Source: Microbacterium sp. (GTDB lineage: Bacteria; Actinomycetota; Actinomycetes; Actinomycetales; Microbacteriaceae). From it: a DNA stretch of 64,000 nucleotides. The stretch covers positions 62,001 through 126,000 of the forward strand of contig NZ_JAFKIP010000002.1 in assembly GCF_017305435.1 (NCBI RefSeq), given 5' to 3'. The position numbers were made by a program, and so were the translations under genes. Each line of letters starts with the position of its first letter. Positions within the stretch are counted from its first letter, which is position 1. Positions 16,115 through 26,140 of this stretch are shown here, piece by piece. The notes under the pieces are model-generated. The model was not told the DNA's origin. It made no database searches and saw only the letters and a program-made list of their open reading frames with translations.

Positions 16115-16345
16115 ATGGCGATCACGGTTTACACGAAGCCGTCGTGCGTGCAGTGCAACGCGACGTACCGGGCACTGGACTCGAAGGGCATCGAATACGA
16201 GGTCCTCGACCTGTCCGAGGACGCGGCCGCGCTCGAGCGCGTGAAGTCGCTCGGCTATCTGCAGGCACCCGTCGTCGTTACCGACGAGGACCACTGGTCG
16301 GGCTTCCGCCCCGACAAGATCGACGAGCTCGCGTCTCGTCTTTGA
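16115..16345 (+). CDS. nrdH: glutaredoxin-like NrdH electron donor
   Basis: 76 aa. The redox motif CVQC at residues 11-14 and the thioredoxin-fold ending (APVVVTDEDHWSGFRPDKIDELASRL) with the WSGFRPD signature are typical NrdH. It passes electrons from thioredoxin reductase to the class Ib ribonucleotide reductase. The ATG at 16115 begins MAITVYTKPS; a GAGGGGAG stretch about 12 bases upstream is a distant ribosome site. The frame is open further upstream, but those residues do not match the family. First gene of nrdHIEF. Confidence 0.96.
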   Translation: MAITVYTKPSCVQCNATYRALDSKGIEYEVLDLSEDAAALERVKSLGYLQAPVVVTDEDHWSGFRPDKIDELASRL

Positions 16346-16354
16346 TCTCGATAC

Positions 16355-16373
16355 GCCGGCGCTGAGCGCCGGC
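16355..16373. repeat. REP-like hairpin between nrdH and nrdI
   Basis: GCCGGCGC (16355-16362) and GCGCCGGC (16366-16373) pair over 8 bp with a TGA loop, inside the context TCTCGATAC...ACTCGACC. Similar TCTCGATAC-hairpin-CTCGACC units are, to my recollection, widespread in Microbacteriaceae intergenic DNA. Within an operon it may act as an mRNA stabiliser or processing site rather than a terminator. Confidence 0.5.
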
Positions 16374-16395
16374 ACTCGACCCGAAGGGGGTTGAC

Positions 16396-16808
16396 GTGCT
16401 CACCGCTACCGATTCACCCCTCCTGGTCTACTTCTCGAGCACGTCCGGGAACACGGCGCGCTTCATCGAGAAGCTGGGGCTTCCCGCCCGACGCATCCCG
16501 CTCTTGCCCACCGACCCCCGGATCGAGGTCGACGAGCCGTTCGTGCTCGTCACCCCGACCTACGGGGGCGGGCAGGGGCGCGGCGTGGAGAAGGGGGCCG
16601 TCCCCAAGCAGGTGATCCGCTTTCTCAACGAGGAGAAGCACCGTCACCTCATCCGCGGGGTGATCTCCGCGGGCAACACCAATTTCGGCGAGCACTTCTG
16701 CCTCGCCGGCGACATCATCAGCCGCAAGTGCACCGTGCCGCACTTGTATCGGCTCGAACTTTTCGGCACGCCTGAGGACGTCGCCCGTGTGAGCGACGGA
16801 TTGGAACG

Positions 16809-16827
<19 letters not shown>
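16396..16827 (+). CDS. nrdI: class Ib RNR flavodoxin-like protein NrdI
   Basis: 143 aa. Flavodoxin-like: the FMN phosphate loop is [11 protein letters not shown] near residue 15, with [11 protein letters not shown] and [16 protein letters not shown] as further flavin contacts. NrdI supplies the oxidant that assembles the Mn(III)2-tyrosyl radical cofactor of NrdF. The GTG at 16396 is preceded by AAGGGGG at good spacing. The end overlaps the nrdE start by 19 bases. Confidence 0.95.
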
Positions 16828-19974
<3,147 letters not shown>

Positions 19975-19987
19975 CGCGACGCGTCTA

Positions 19988-20034
19988 GACCACGGATGCC
20001 GCGGGGGAGCGATCCCTCCGCGGCATCCGTCGTC
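19988..20034. terminator. bidirectional terminator after nrdF
   Basis: A perfect 13-bp stem, ACGGATGCCGCGG (19992-20004) with 20018-20030, plus three further outer pairs after one mismatch. It lies between convergent nrdF and the gene ending at 20043. The arms contain GGATGCC/GGCATCC, a word abundant throughout the window. Confidence 0.75.
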
Positions 20035-20042
20035 TCAGCGAC

Positions 20043-20513
20043 TTACGCGAAAGCCCCGACGGCGACGCGAATGGCGAGGATCACGACGACCACTCCGACG
20101 ACGAGGTCGGTCCAGGTCGCCAGCGTCTCCTGGGCGTTCTTGCCCTTCTTCGCGACGTGCATGAGTCCGGCGAGCAGCAGGAAGACACCGCCGGCGAGGC
20201 CGGCGGGGAGCGCCCAGCCGGGCACGAGGGCGAGAAGGCCTGCCAGGCCCATGCCGATGTTGGCCGTTCCGAGCTCACGCGTCAGCTGCGTCTCCGCGAC
20301 CGAGCTCTCTGCCGACCCGAGGATGTGCGAGGTCTGTCCTTTGCCCGCCGTCTGCACGACGCCGGCGAGCAGGAGGCGCGTCCCGACGCCCCAGAACACC
20401 CACCAGGCGCCGAACACCAGGATCGGGTCGCCGCCCGCGGCGAGCAGCTGCCACGTGCCGCTCACGAGCGGCAGCACGACGGTCTGGGCGATGACGATGA
20501 TGAAGTAGCCCAT
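20043..20513 (-). CDS. integral membrane protein of unknown function
   Basis: 156 aa with four likely membrane segments: residues 3-24 (FIIVIAQTVVLPLVSGTW), 30-54 (ILVFGAWWVFWGVGTRLLLAG), about 88-115 (GLAGLLALVPGWALPAG to LLLAGLMHV) and 130-152 (TDLVVGVVVVILAIRVAVGA). A hydrophilic stretch with TSHILGSAESSVAETQLTRELG lies between the second and third segments. It may belong to a small DUF family of actinobacterial membrane proteins; I cannot name it safely. GAGGAG precedes the ATG at 20513. Neighbours give no functional clue. Confidence 0.75.
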   Translation of the reverse strand: MGYFIIVIAQTVVLPLVSGTWQLLAAGGDPILVFGAWWVFWGVGTRLLLAGVVQTAGKGQTSHILGSAESSVAETQLTRELGTANIGMGLAGLLALVPGWALPAGLAGGVFLLLAGLMHVAKKGKNAQETLATWTDLVVGVVVVILAIRVAVGAFA

Positions 20514-20580
20514 GGCGTCTCCTCGATGGTGTCCGGCGGCGTCACTCTATCGGTCGTGTGACCGCACTGCATGTTTCAGT

Positions 20581-20586
20581 TAGGCT
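20581..20586 (+). promoter_or_regulatory. -10 element for DUF3817 gene
   Basis: TAGGCT 6 bases before the ATG at 20593. GAAGGT between them could also act as a ribosome site, but the spacing matches the leaderless pattern. Confidence 0.5.
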
Positions 20587-20592
20587 GAAGGT

Positions 20593-21057
20593 ATGTTCCG
20601 CTCTCCCTTCACCCTTTTCCGCGCTCTCGCCATCGCTGAAGTCGTCTCCTGGACGCTCCTCATCGCCGGGCTCATCGTCCGTGCCACGACGGGGTGGGCG
20701 CCGGCTGTCACGATCGGCGGCGGGATCCACGGCTTCGTCTTCCTCTCCTACGGTGCGACGGTCGTGCTCGTCGCACTCAACAACCGCTGGCGGGTGGCAC
20801 CGACCCTCCTCGCGCTCCTCAGCGCGATCGTCCCCTACGCGACGATCCCCGCCGAGCGCTGGGCGCATCGCCGCGGAATGCTCGCGGGGGAGTGGCGCAC
20901 GTCATCGGATGCCTCGGCATCCGATGCGCGCTGGTACGACCGGCCGCTCGCGTGGTTCCTGCGTCGCCCGTGGGTACTGTTCCTCGCCCTCCTCGTGCTC
21001 GTCGCTGCGATCTTCGCCGTGCTGCTCCTCGTCGGCCCTCCCGGCGGCAGCCACTGA
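20593..21057 (+). CDS. DUF3817 domain membrane protein
   Basis: 154 aa. The DUF3817 core spans residues about 1-95: TLFRALAIAEVVSWTLLIAGLIVRATTG, GGGIHGFVFLSYGATVVLVALNNRWR and a third membrane segment, LLALLSAIVPYATIPAERWAHRR. A polar linker rich in Ser/Asp follows, then an extra C-terminal membrane segment (WVLFLALLVLVAAIFAVLLLVG). The family is actinobacterial with no established function, though related domains occur fused to transporters. Single gene with its own promoter. Confidence 0.85.
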   Translation: MFRSPFTLFRALAIAEVVSWTLLIAGLIVRATTGWAPAVTIGGGIHGFVFLSYGATVVLVALNNRWRVAPTLLALLSAIVPYATIPAERWAHRRGMLAGEWRTSSDASASDARWYDRPLAWFLRRPWVLFLALLVLVAAIFAVLLLVGPPGGSH

Positions 21058-21069
21058 CGGGGCGCGCCG

Positions 21070-21438
21070 TCACCGCGCGGGCAGCTGCTGCAGCGTCCAG
21101 GTGTTGCCGTCGGGGTCGTCGAACGTGACGAACCGTCCCCAGCTGAGGTCCTCGACGCCATCGGCCGCGACGCCCGCGTCGCGCAGTTGCGCCAGCGCGG
21201 CATCCGCATCGGGAACGACCACCTGGATCGTGTTCTGCTGACCCGGTTCGAGTGCGATCCCGAGCCCCTCGCCGATCGCGATCGAGCACGCAGACCCCGG
21301 CGGGGTGAGCTGGACGAACCGCAGGCCCGGCTCGGGGGTGCTGTCGTGATCGGCGTGGAAGCCGATGCGGGTGTAGAAGTCCTTCGCGCGGTCGACGTCG
21401 GTCACCGGCACGAAGATGAGCTCGATCTTCCAGTCCAT
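21070..21438 (-). CDS. VOC (glyoxalase/bleomycin-resistance fold) protein
   Basis: 122 aa, two beta-alpha-beta-beta-beta modules: IELIFVPVTDVDRAKDFYTRIGF (residues 5-27) and NTIQVVVPDADAALAQLRDAGV (about 68-90), ending FVTFDDPDGNTWTLQQLP. The final DPDGN/T-W-L signature is typical of the VOC superfamily. Possible roles include dioxygenase, glyoxalase-like or antibiotic-binding functions; the metal-ligand set is incomplete, so catalysis is uncertain. Starts at the ATG at 21438, preceded by AGGAGAT. Divergent from the MarR gene. Confidence 0.85.
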   Translation of the reverse strand: MDWKIELIFVPVTDVDRAKDFYTRIGFHADHDSTPEPGLRFVQLTPPGSACSIAIGEGLGIALEPGQQNTIQVVVPDADAALAQLRDAGVAADGVEDLSWGRFVTFDDPDGNTWTLQQLPAR

Positions 21439-21498
21439 GGCATCTCCTTCTGTCAGCTTGCACGGTACGCCGCACCTCCGACATCACCGACCCCTCGC

Positions 21499-21504
21499 TA
21501 GCAT
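21499..21504 (+). promoter_or_regulatory. leaderless -10 element for MarR gene
   Basis: TAGCAT 6 bases before the ATG at 21511. This decides the start over the upstream in-frame GTG at 21505, which would lie before the predicted transcript start. Confidence 0.55.
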
Positions 21505-21510
21505 GTGCCT

Positions 21511-21921
21511 ATGAGTCAGGACGCGCCCCGCTTCAGCCCCGTCATCGCGCTCCTCGCGGTGTCGGCGATGTGGGAGGGGCAGCTCTCCGCGATCCTGCGC
21601 GACCTCGGCATCACGACACGCAAGTTCGGGCTGCTCGGTCACATCTATGCCGAACCGGGCATCTCGTTCTCCGAGCTCGCCCGACGCTCGCACATCACGG
21701 TCCAATCCGCGCACACCGCGGTCCGGACTCTCGTCGACGACGGACTCGTCGAAGACGCGACGGCCCATGCCGGTGCCGCGAGCGATCTGCACGTGACGCC
21801 GAAGGGCGCGAAGATCCTCCGCGACGCACGGAACCGCCTGTTCGAACTCGACGAGGCCCTCGCCCAGCGTCTTCCGGATGTCGCCGCTTCGCTCGACGGC
21901 ATCCGGGCGGGCATCGTCTGA
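21511..21921 (+). CDS. MarR family transcriptional regulator
   Basis: 136 aa. Winged helix of the MarR type: LRDLGITTRKFGLLGHIYAEPGISFSELARRSHITVQSAHTAVRTLVDDGLVE spans the recognition helix (residues about 30-82), followed by the wing DLHVTPKGAKIL. Terminal helices would form the dimer interface. The next gene, a RibD-like reductase, starts 32 bases downstream with its own ribosome site and may be co-transcribed. Ligand and targets are unknown. Start chosen from the -10 element 6 bases upstream. Confidence 0.87.
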   Translation: MSQDAPRFSPVIALLAVSAMWEGQLSAILRDLGITTRKFGLLGHIYAEPGISFSELARRSHITVQSAHTAVRTLVDDGLVEDATAHAGAASDLHVTPKGAKILRDARNRLFELDEALAQRLPDVAASLDGIRAGIV

Positions 21922-21953
21922 CGGCGACGCGGTCACGACGCGGGAGGAAGACG

Positions 21954-22511
21954 ATGGGGATTCTCCGATACGCGATCAACGTCACGCTCGATGGCTGCTG
22001 CCATCACGAGGCGGGCCTCCTTCCCGACGCCGAATCGATGCGGTACTGGACCGACATGATCGAGGGCGCCCGAGCGCTCCTGTACGGGCGCGTGACGTAC
22101 GAGATGATGCGCGACGCGTGGCGCCGGCCCGCGTCGGGGCCGTGGCCGGAGTGGATGGATGCCGAGGAGCAGGCGTTCGCCCACGTCATCGACGCGGCGC
22201 GCAAGCACGTCGTCACCTCGTCATCGACCGACCTCGGATGGAACGCGGAGCGCGTCGAGGGCGACCTCGCGGCATCCGTCCGTCGCCTGCGGGATGAGAC
22301 CGATGGGATGATCCTCGTCGGCGGGGTGACGCTGCCGGCGGCGCTCGCCGACGCCGGACTCATCGACGAGTACGTCTTCGTCGTGCAGCCGGTCGTCGCC
22401 GGGCTCGGGCCGACCCTGCTCGCCGGTCTGCGTGAACGGATGACCCTCCAGCTGATCGACCGCCGCGACTTTTCATCGGGTGCCGTCGCGCTCCGCTACC
22501 GCCCGGCCTGA
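21954..22511 (+). CDS. dihydrofolate reductase-like (RibD C-terminal domain) protein
   Basis: 185 aa, single RibD_C/DHFR-fold domain. Signatures: YAINVTLDGCCHHEAG at the N-terminus, ALLYGRVTYEMM near residue 45, HVVTSSSTDLGWNAERVEGDLAASVRRLRDE and ILVGGVTLPAALADAGLIDEYVFVVQPVVAGLGPTLL. The last part is the NADPH/substrate region. These stand-alone proteins are probable NADPH reductases with unknown substrate, not true DHFR. The ATG at 21954 is preceded by GGGAGGAAG. It follows the MarR gene on the same strand. Confidence 0.85.
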   Translation: MGILRYAINVTLDGCCHHEAGLLPDAESMRYWTDMIEGARALLYGRVTYEMMRDAWRRPASGPWPEWMDAEEQAFAHVIDAARKHVVTSSSTDLGWNAERVEGDLAASVRRLRDETDGMILVGGVTLPAALADAGLIDEYVFVVQPVVAGLGPTLLAGLRERMTLQLIDRRDFSSGAVALRYRPA

Positions 22512-22520
22512 GCGCCGCGC

Positions 22521-23690
22521 TCAGCGCCGCGTCGTCACGGTCACGGTGAAGCGGGGATCGCGCGCGACCTGCCGGGTCGGCCCGACGAGGCGCTCGAGCG
22601 CCGTGCGGTAGCGCAGGGGCGAGTTCCACACGCACCACAGCTCGCCGCCCGGGCGGAGGACACGAGCGGCGTCGGCGAACAGCCGCGGCGCGATCTGGTC
22701 GGTGACGGCGGCGCCGGAGTGGAACGGCGGATTGAGCGTGATGAGGGATGCCGAGGCATCCGGCCGCCCTTCGAGCCCATCCGTGCGTTCGACGCGCACG
22801 CGGTGCTCGACGCCATTCGCGCGCATCGTCGCGCGCGCCGACGCGACGGCCGACGCCGACGGATCGCTCGACACGACATGCGCCGAGGGATGCCGGGTCG
22901 CGAGCCAGGCGCCGATGACGCCGTTGCCGCACGCGAGGTCGAGCCAGGGATCCTCCGGGGAGCCGCCGGGCAGTTCGCTCGGCAGGTGGGTGAGGAGCAG
23001 CCGGGTGCCCGCGTCGAGCGTCGCGCCGCCGAAGGTGCCGCCGTAGGCCCGCAGCTCGAGGCCGTCGATACGCGCTGCCGCCGGCGTCGGGTCGACACCG
23101 TCGTGCGGGCCGCGCGCGATCAGCACGCGCGACTTCTGGCGTGCGTGCGTCACGTCGACACGGGTGAAGAAGGCGCCGAGCACCTCGTTCATCGCGACCG
23201 TCATGTGCTTGATGCGTCCGCCCGCGAACACCGCGACGTCAGGAGCGGCGTGCGCGGCGATGAGCCCGCCCATGTCACGCAGGGCATCGAGCGAGCGCGG
23301 CAGCCGCAGGAGCACGACCCGAGCGTCGGCCACGAGAGCGGCGTCGAGGGTGGCGTGGGGCGCCGTCGTTCCGGCGAGATCCAGGCGGGCCGCGTTCGCC
23401 GCGGCTGCGCGCTCGCCCATCACGGCGTCCTGGTGCACGCGGATGCGGTCCGCGCCGCGCAGGTCGGCGCCCGCCGCGAGACCCCAAGCGGCACCGAGAG
23501 CGAGGGCGCCGTACCCGTCGCCGATGACGACGATCTCGCCAGGCGCGGCCGCTGCCCGAGCCAAGGCGGACTCATCGAGTATCAGCCGGTCCGCGGCATC
23601 CGCCGCGACGAGCCCGGGCGCCTCGACATCCGGCGCGCGCCGCAGTGCCTCGAAGGGGAACGCCGCGGGCACCTCACCAACCGGAGGCAT
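22521..23690 (-). CDS. RlmG/RsmC-type rRNA guanine-N2 methyltransferase
   Basis: 389 aa from the ATG at 23690; a GTG at 23672 is an alternative. The N-terminal half resembles a degenerate methyltransferase domain (VVIGDGYGALALGAAWGL). The C-terminal half has the working SAM domain: WLDLACGNGVIGAWLA (motif I), HVVSSDPSASAVASAR and the catalytic LNPPFHSG (N-P-P-F). This double-domain form fits RlmG or RsmC, which methylate guanine N2 in 23S or 16S rRNA. The start overlaps the preceding DUF4921 gene by 17 bases, so the two are coupled. Confidence 0.85.
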   Translation of the reverse strand: MPPVGEVPAAFPFEALRRAPDVEAPGLVAADAADRLILDESALARAAAAPGEIVVIGDGYGALALGAAWGLAAGADLRGADRIRVHQDAVMGERAAAANAARLDLAGTTAPHATLDAALVADARVVLLRLPRSLDALRDMGGLIAAHAAPDVAVFAGGRIKHMTVAMNEVLGAFFTRVDVTHARQKSRVLIARGPHDGVDPTPAAARIDGLELRAYGGTFGGATLDAGTRLLLTHLPSELPGGSPEDPWLDLACGNGVIGAWLATRHPSAHVVSSDPSASAVASARATMRANGVEHRVRVERTDGLEGRPDASASLITLNPPFHSGAAVTDQIAPRLFADAARVLRPGGELWCVWNSPLRYRTALERLVGPTRQVARDPRFTVTVTTRR

Positions 23691-24978
23691 CGCCGTCGGC
23701 GTAACGGAGGTGGGCGTCGGAGGCGACGCATTCGTCACCGATGCGGATGCCGGGGGCAAGGGCGCCCGCCGCCCGCAGCTCCTGCAGAGCGGCGACCGCG
23801 CGTCGGCGCAGCTCCCACGGATCGATCGTGTTGACGTGGATCTTCGTCCCGCCCTCGAACCCGGCCGGGTTGGAGATGCGCCACTTCAGTACGACGCGCC
23901 AGGGCATCGGCCACGGGGCGCCCGGCGGGCGGTAATGCCACTCCTCGTTGGTCGGTACGAGAGGGCCGGTGGCCGCGTGCAGCGCGTGCAGGAGATCGGA
24001 GACGGCGCGGATCCCGGCATCCGAGTGCTCTTGGGGGAGGTTCGCGTCGGAGGTCGAGAACACCTCGAACGCGGGGTAGCGGTGCCCGACGCCCGCGAAG
24101 GCGACGGCACCGTCGGTCGCGGCGACGAGGAAGCGTTCGGATAGGGCGAGGTCGGCGATCTCGCGCTGGTACAGCGCGCGGTCGTGGGCCAAGAGGCGCA
24201 GTTCGTGGTCGACCTGCGGGCCGTGCTCGTCGATCGCGACGAGCTGCTTGTGCAGGTGCTCGAACGAGGCGCCGGCGGGGCGGAGCCAGTTCTGGAACAC
24301 CGCGACGTAAGCGGCGTGCGGCTGTGCCGCCTGGATTTCCGCGAGCGCGCGGACGGTGAACGCGATGTAGGCGGCGTGCTCATCGGGGGTGAGGGTGCCC
24401 GACGACGCAAGCTGGTCGTCGGCCGTCGCGCCGTCGATGAGGTGGCGGCGCGCGACGATGACATCGTGTGACCCGCCCAGGAGGTCGAGCGCCGCCTCTT
24501 CGAGCGAGACCTCCTCCCCGCTCGCTGCCGCGCGGAGGGCGGCGAGCTCGGTGATGTGCGCTCGGCCCTCGGGGCTCGAGAGGTACTCCTGGGCCCACTC
24601 GACGATCGCGGCGGGCTGGCGGAAGCCGTGGTTCTCGCGCCAGTACTCGGCCGACACGATCTCGAAGAGGTTGCCGAAGCGGCGGAACTCCGCAACCGTG
24701 TCGAACAGGTCCGCGGCGGTCGTATGGCGTCGTTCCGTGAACTCCGGGCCCACCAGCCGGGACTTCTCCGGCGTCGTCTCGAGATAGCGGGTCGCGCAGA
24801 AGGCGCACAGGCGGTCGGCGTCGCCCGGAGCGACCGGGTGGGGTGCGTCGCGCGGTGCTGCGAGCGGCCGATTCGCTCGGCCCGGCACCGTCCACACTCG
24901 CGTGCCGGTGAGCGGCCCGATCTGCTTGACCGTACCGTCGGGGAGTCTTCGGATCGGGGATGGTGCAGCGCCGCTCAC
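23674..24978 (-). CDS. DUF4921 protein, GalT/HIT-like fold
   Basis: 434 aa. A CAFC pair near residue 60 may bind zinc, as in galactose-1-phosphate uridylyltransferases. FEHLHKQLVAI near residue 239 is an HxH-type HIT-superfamily active-site segment, and KWRISNPAGFEGGTKIHVNTIDPW is strongly conserved-looking near the C-terminus. The nucleotidyl or phosphorylase substrate is not known. The GTG at 24978 has TAGTCT 6 bases upstream. It overlaps the rRNA methyltransferase gene by 17 bases. Confidence 0.82.
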   Translation of the reverse strand: MSGAAPSPIRRLPDGTVKQIGPLTGTRVWTVPGRANRPLAAPRDAPHPVAPGDADRLCAFCATRYLETTPEKSRLVGPEFTERRHTTAADLFDTVAEFRRFGNLFEIVSAEYWRENHGFRQPAAIVEWAQEYLSSPEGRAHITELAALRAAASGEEVSLEEAALDLLGGSHDVIVARRHLIDGATADDQLASSGTLTPDEHAAYIAFTVRALAEIQAAQPHAAYVAVFQNWLRPAGASFEHLHKQLVAIDEHGPQVDHELRLLAHDRALYQREIADLALSERFLVAATDGAVAFAGVGHRYPAFEVFSTSDANLPQEHSDAGIRAVSDLLHALHAATGPLVPTNEEWHYRPPGAPWPMPWRVVLKWRISNPAGFEGGTKIHVNTIDPWELRRRAVAALQELRAAGALAPGIRIGDECVASDAHLRYADGDASGW

Positions 24979-24984
24979 CCGTCC

Positions 24985-24990
24985 AGACTA
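24985..24990 (-). promoter_or_regulatory. leaderless -10 element for DUF4921 gene
   Basis: TAGTCT on the minus strand, exactly 6 bases before the GTG at 24978. Confidence 0.55.
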
Positions 24991-25103
24991 CCGGCGTCAT
25001 CTCGGCGTGGTCCGTCGAGATCCCGGGCACCCCGACGCATACGGTCATGACGCGCACGGCGCAAGGGGGAGCGGATCGCGCGCCGCGGGAGCAGGATGTC
25101 ACC

Positions 25104-25484
25104 ATGAAGACGATCGCGCGCTGGCTGCTCGCCGGCGGAATGGTGTTCGCAGGTCTCAGCCACCTCTTCTGGGCCCGCAAGGAGTTCCAGTCGCAGGTAC
25201 CCGACATCGTCACCGAGGTCGTGCCGATCGATAAGGACGGGGTGGTCGTGGCATCCGGAGCAGTCGAGATCATGCTGGGCGCTGCGCTCGTCGTGCTCCC
25301 TCGCGAGCGTCGGCGCATCGGTGCGCTCCTGGCCGCGTTCTTCGTCGCGGTCTTCCCGGGCAACATCGCACAGGCGGTCGACAAGAGATCCGCGTTCACG
25401 CTCGACAGCGACCGCGCCCGCATCATCCGGCTCTTCTTCCAGCCGCTGCTCGTGGCGTGGGCGCTCTGGTCGACGCGCGACTGA
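25104..25484 (+). CDS. DoxX-like membrane protein
   Basis: 126 aa with about four membrane segments: IARWLLAGGMVFAGLSHLFW, VVASGAVEIMLGAALVVLP, IGALLAAFFVAVFPGNIAQAV and IIRLFFQPLLVAWALWS. The GLSHLFW and FVAVFPGNIAQ segments fit the DoxX/DoxD-like superfamily of small quinone-linked or uncharacterised membrane proteins. Function is unknown. The ATG at 25104 has CAGGAT 6 bases upstream and also a GGAG about 12 bases upstream. Convergent with the response-regulator gene, with only 2 bases between. Confidence 0.78.
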   Translation: MKTIARWLLAGGMVFAGLSHLFWARKEFQSQVPDIVTEVVPIDKDGVVVASGAVEIMLGAALVVLPRERRRIGALLAAFFVAVFPGNIAQAVDKRSAFTLDSDRARIIRLFFQPLLVAWALWSTRD

Positions 25485-25486
25485 CC

Positions 25487-26140
25487 TCAGCCCCGCCCGA
25501 CGGCGTACAGGTGCTCGGGGCGGCCGGTCGTCCCGTAGCGCAGCCGCACCTCGACGAGCCCACGCGTCGCGAGCGACGACAGGTGGCGCTGCGCCGTTGC
25601 GCGTGAGATGCCCGAGCGCTCCGCGATCTCGCTCGACGACGCCTCACCCCGGCCCAGCGACTCGAGGATCAGCTGCTCGGTCGCCGAGCGGGAGACCGAC
25701 GGCGTCGCATCACCCGCGAGGATGCCGCGCGCTCGGTCGATCTCTTCCTGCGCGAGGCCTCGATCTCCTGCCAGCACATTGCGGAAGCGCACGTAGCGGT
25801 CGAGCAGGGTGGTGAGGGCGCGGGCATCGAACGGCTTGACGAGGTAGCCGAGCGCACCCGCGCGGAGCGCCCGGCGTATGGTCGGGGCGTCGGCCGCGGC
25901 GGAGAGGACGATCGCATCCACGTCCGTCGCGCCGATGAATCCGATGCCGTCGCCGTCGGGAAGGTAGGCGTCGACGAGCAGGAGGTCGGGCGTCGCCGTC
26001 CGCACCGTCTCAGCCGCCTCCCGGAGCGTGCGCGCGGGCGGCAGCGTCACGAAGGCCGGATGCCGGTCGACGATTCCGCGATGCAGATCCGCGACGCGGA
26101 AGTCGTCGTCGATCACCAGGGTGCTCAAGGCAGTGGTCAT
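25487..26140 (-). CDS. CitB/DcuR-type response regulator
   Basis: 217 aa. The receiver domain has the acidic pocket IDDDFRVADLH and the phosphoacceptor Asp57 in LLLVDAYLPDGDG; Lys in YLVKPFDA completes the site. The C-terminal half has a helix-turn-helix, SSEIAERSGISRATAQRHLSSLATRGLVEVRLRYG, as in CitB/DcuR regulators of di- and tricarboxylate metabolism. The start overlaps the stop of the sensor kinase gene (ATGA), so it is the second gene of the pair. The CitMHS transporter gene divergent from the pair is the likely target. Confidence 0.92.
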   Translation of the reverse strand: MTTALSTLVIDDDFRVADLHRGIVDRHPAFVTLPPARTLREAAETVRTATPDLLLVDAYLPDGDGIGFIGATDVDAIVLSAAADAPTIRRALRAGALGYLVKPFDARALTTLLDRYVRFRNVLAGDRGLAQEEIDRARGILAGDATPSVSRSATEQLILESLGRGEASSSEIAERSGISRATAQRHLSSLATRGLVEVRLRYGTTGRPEHLYAVGRG

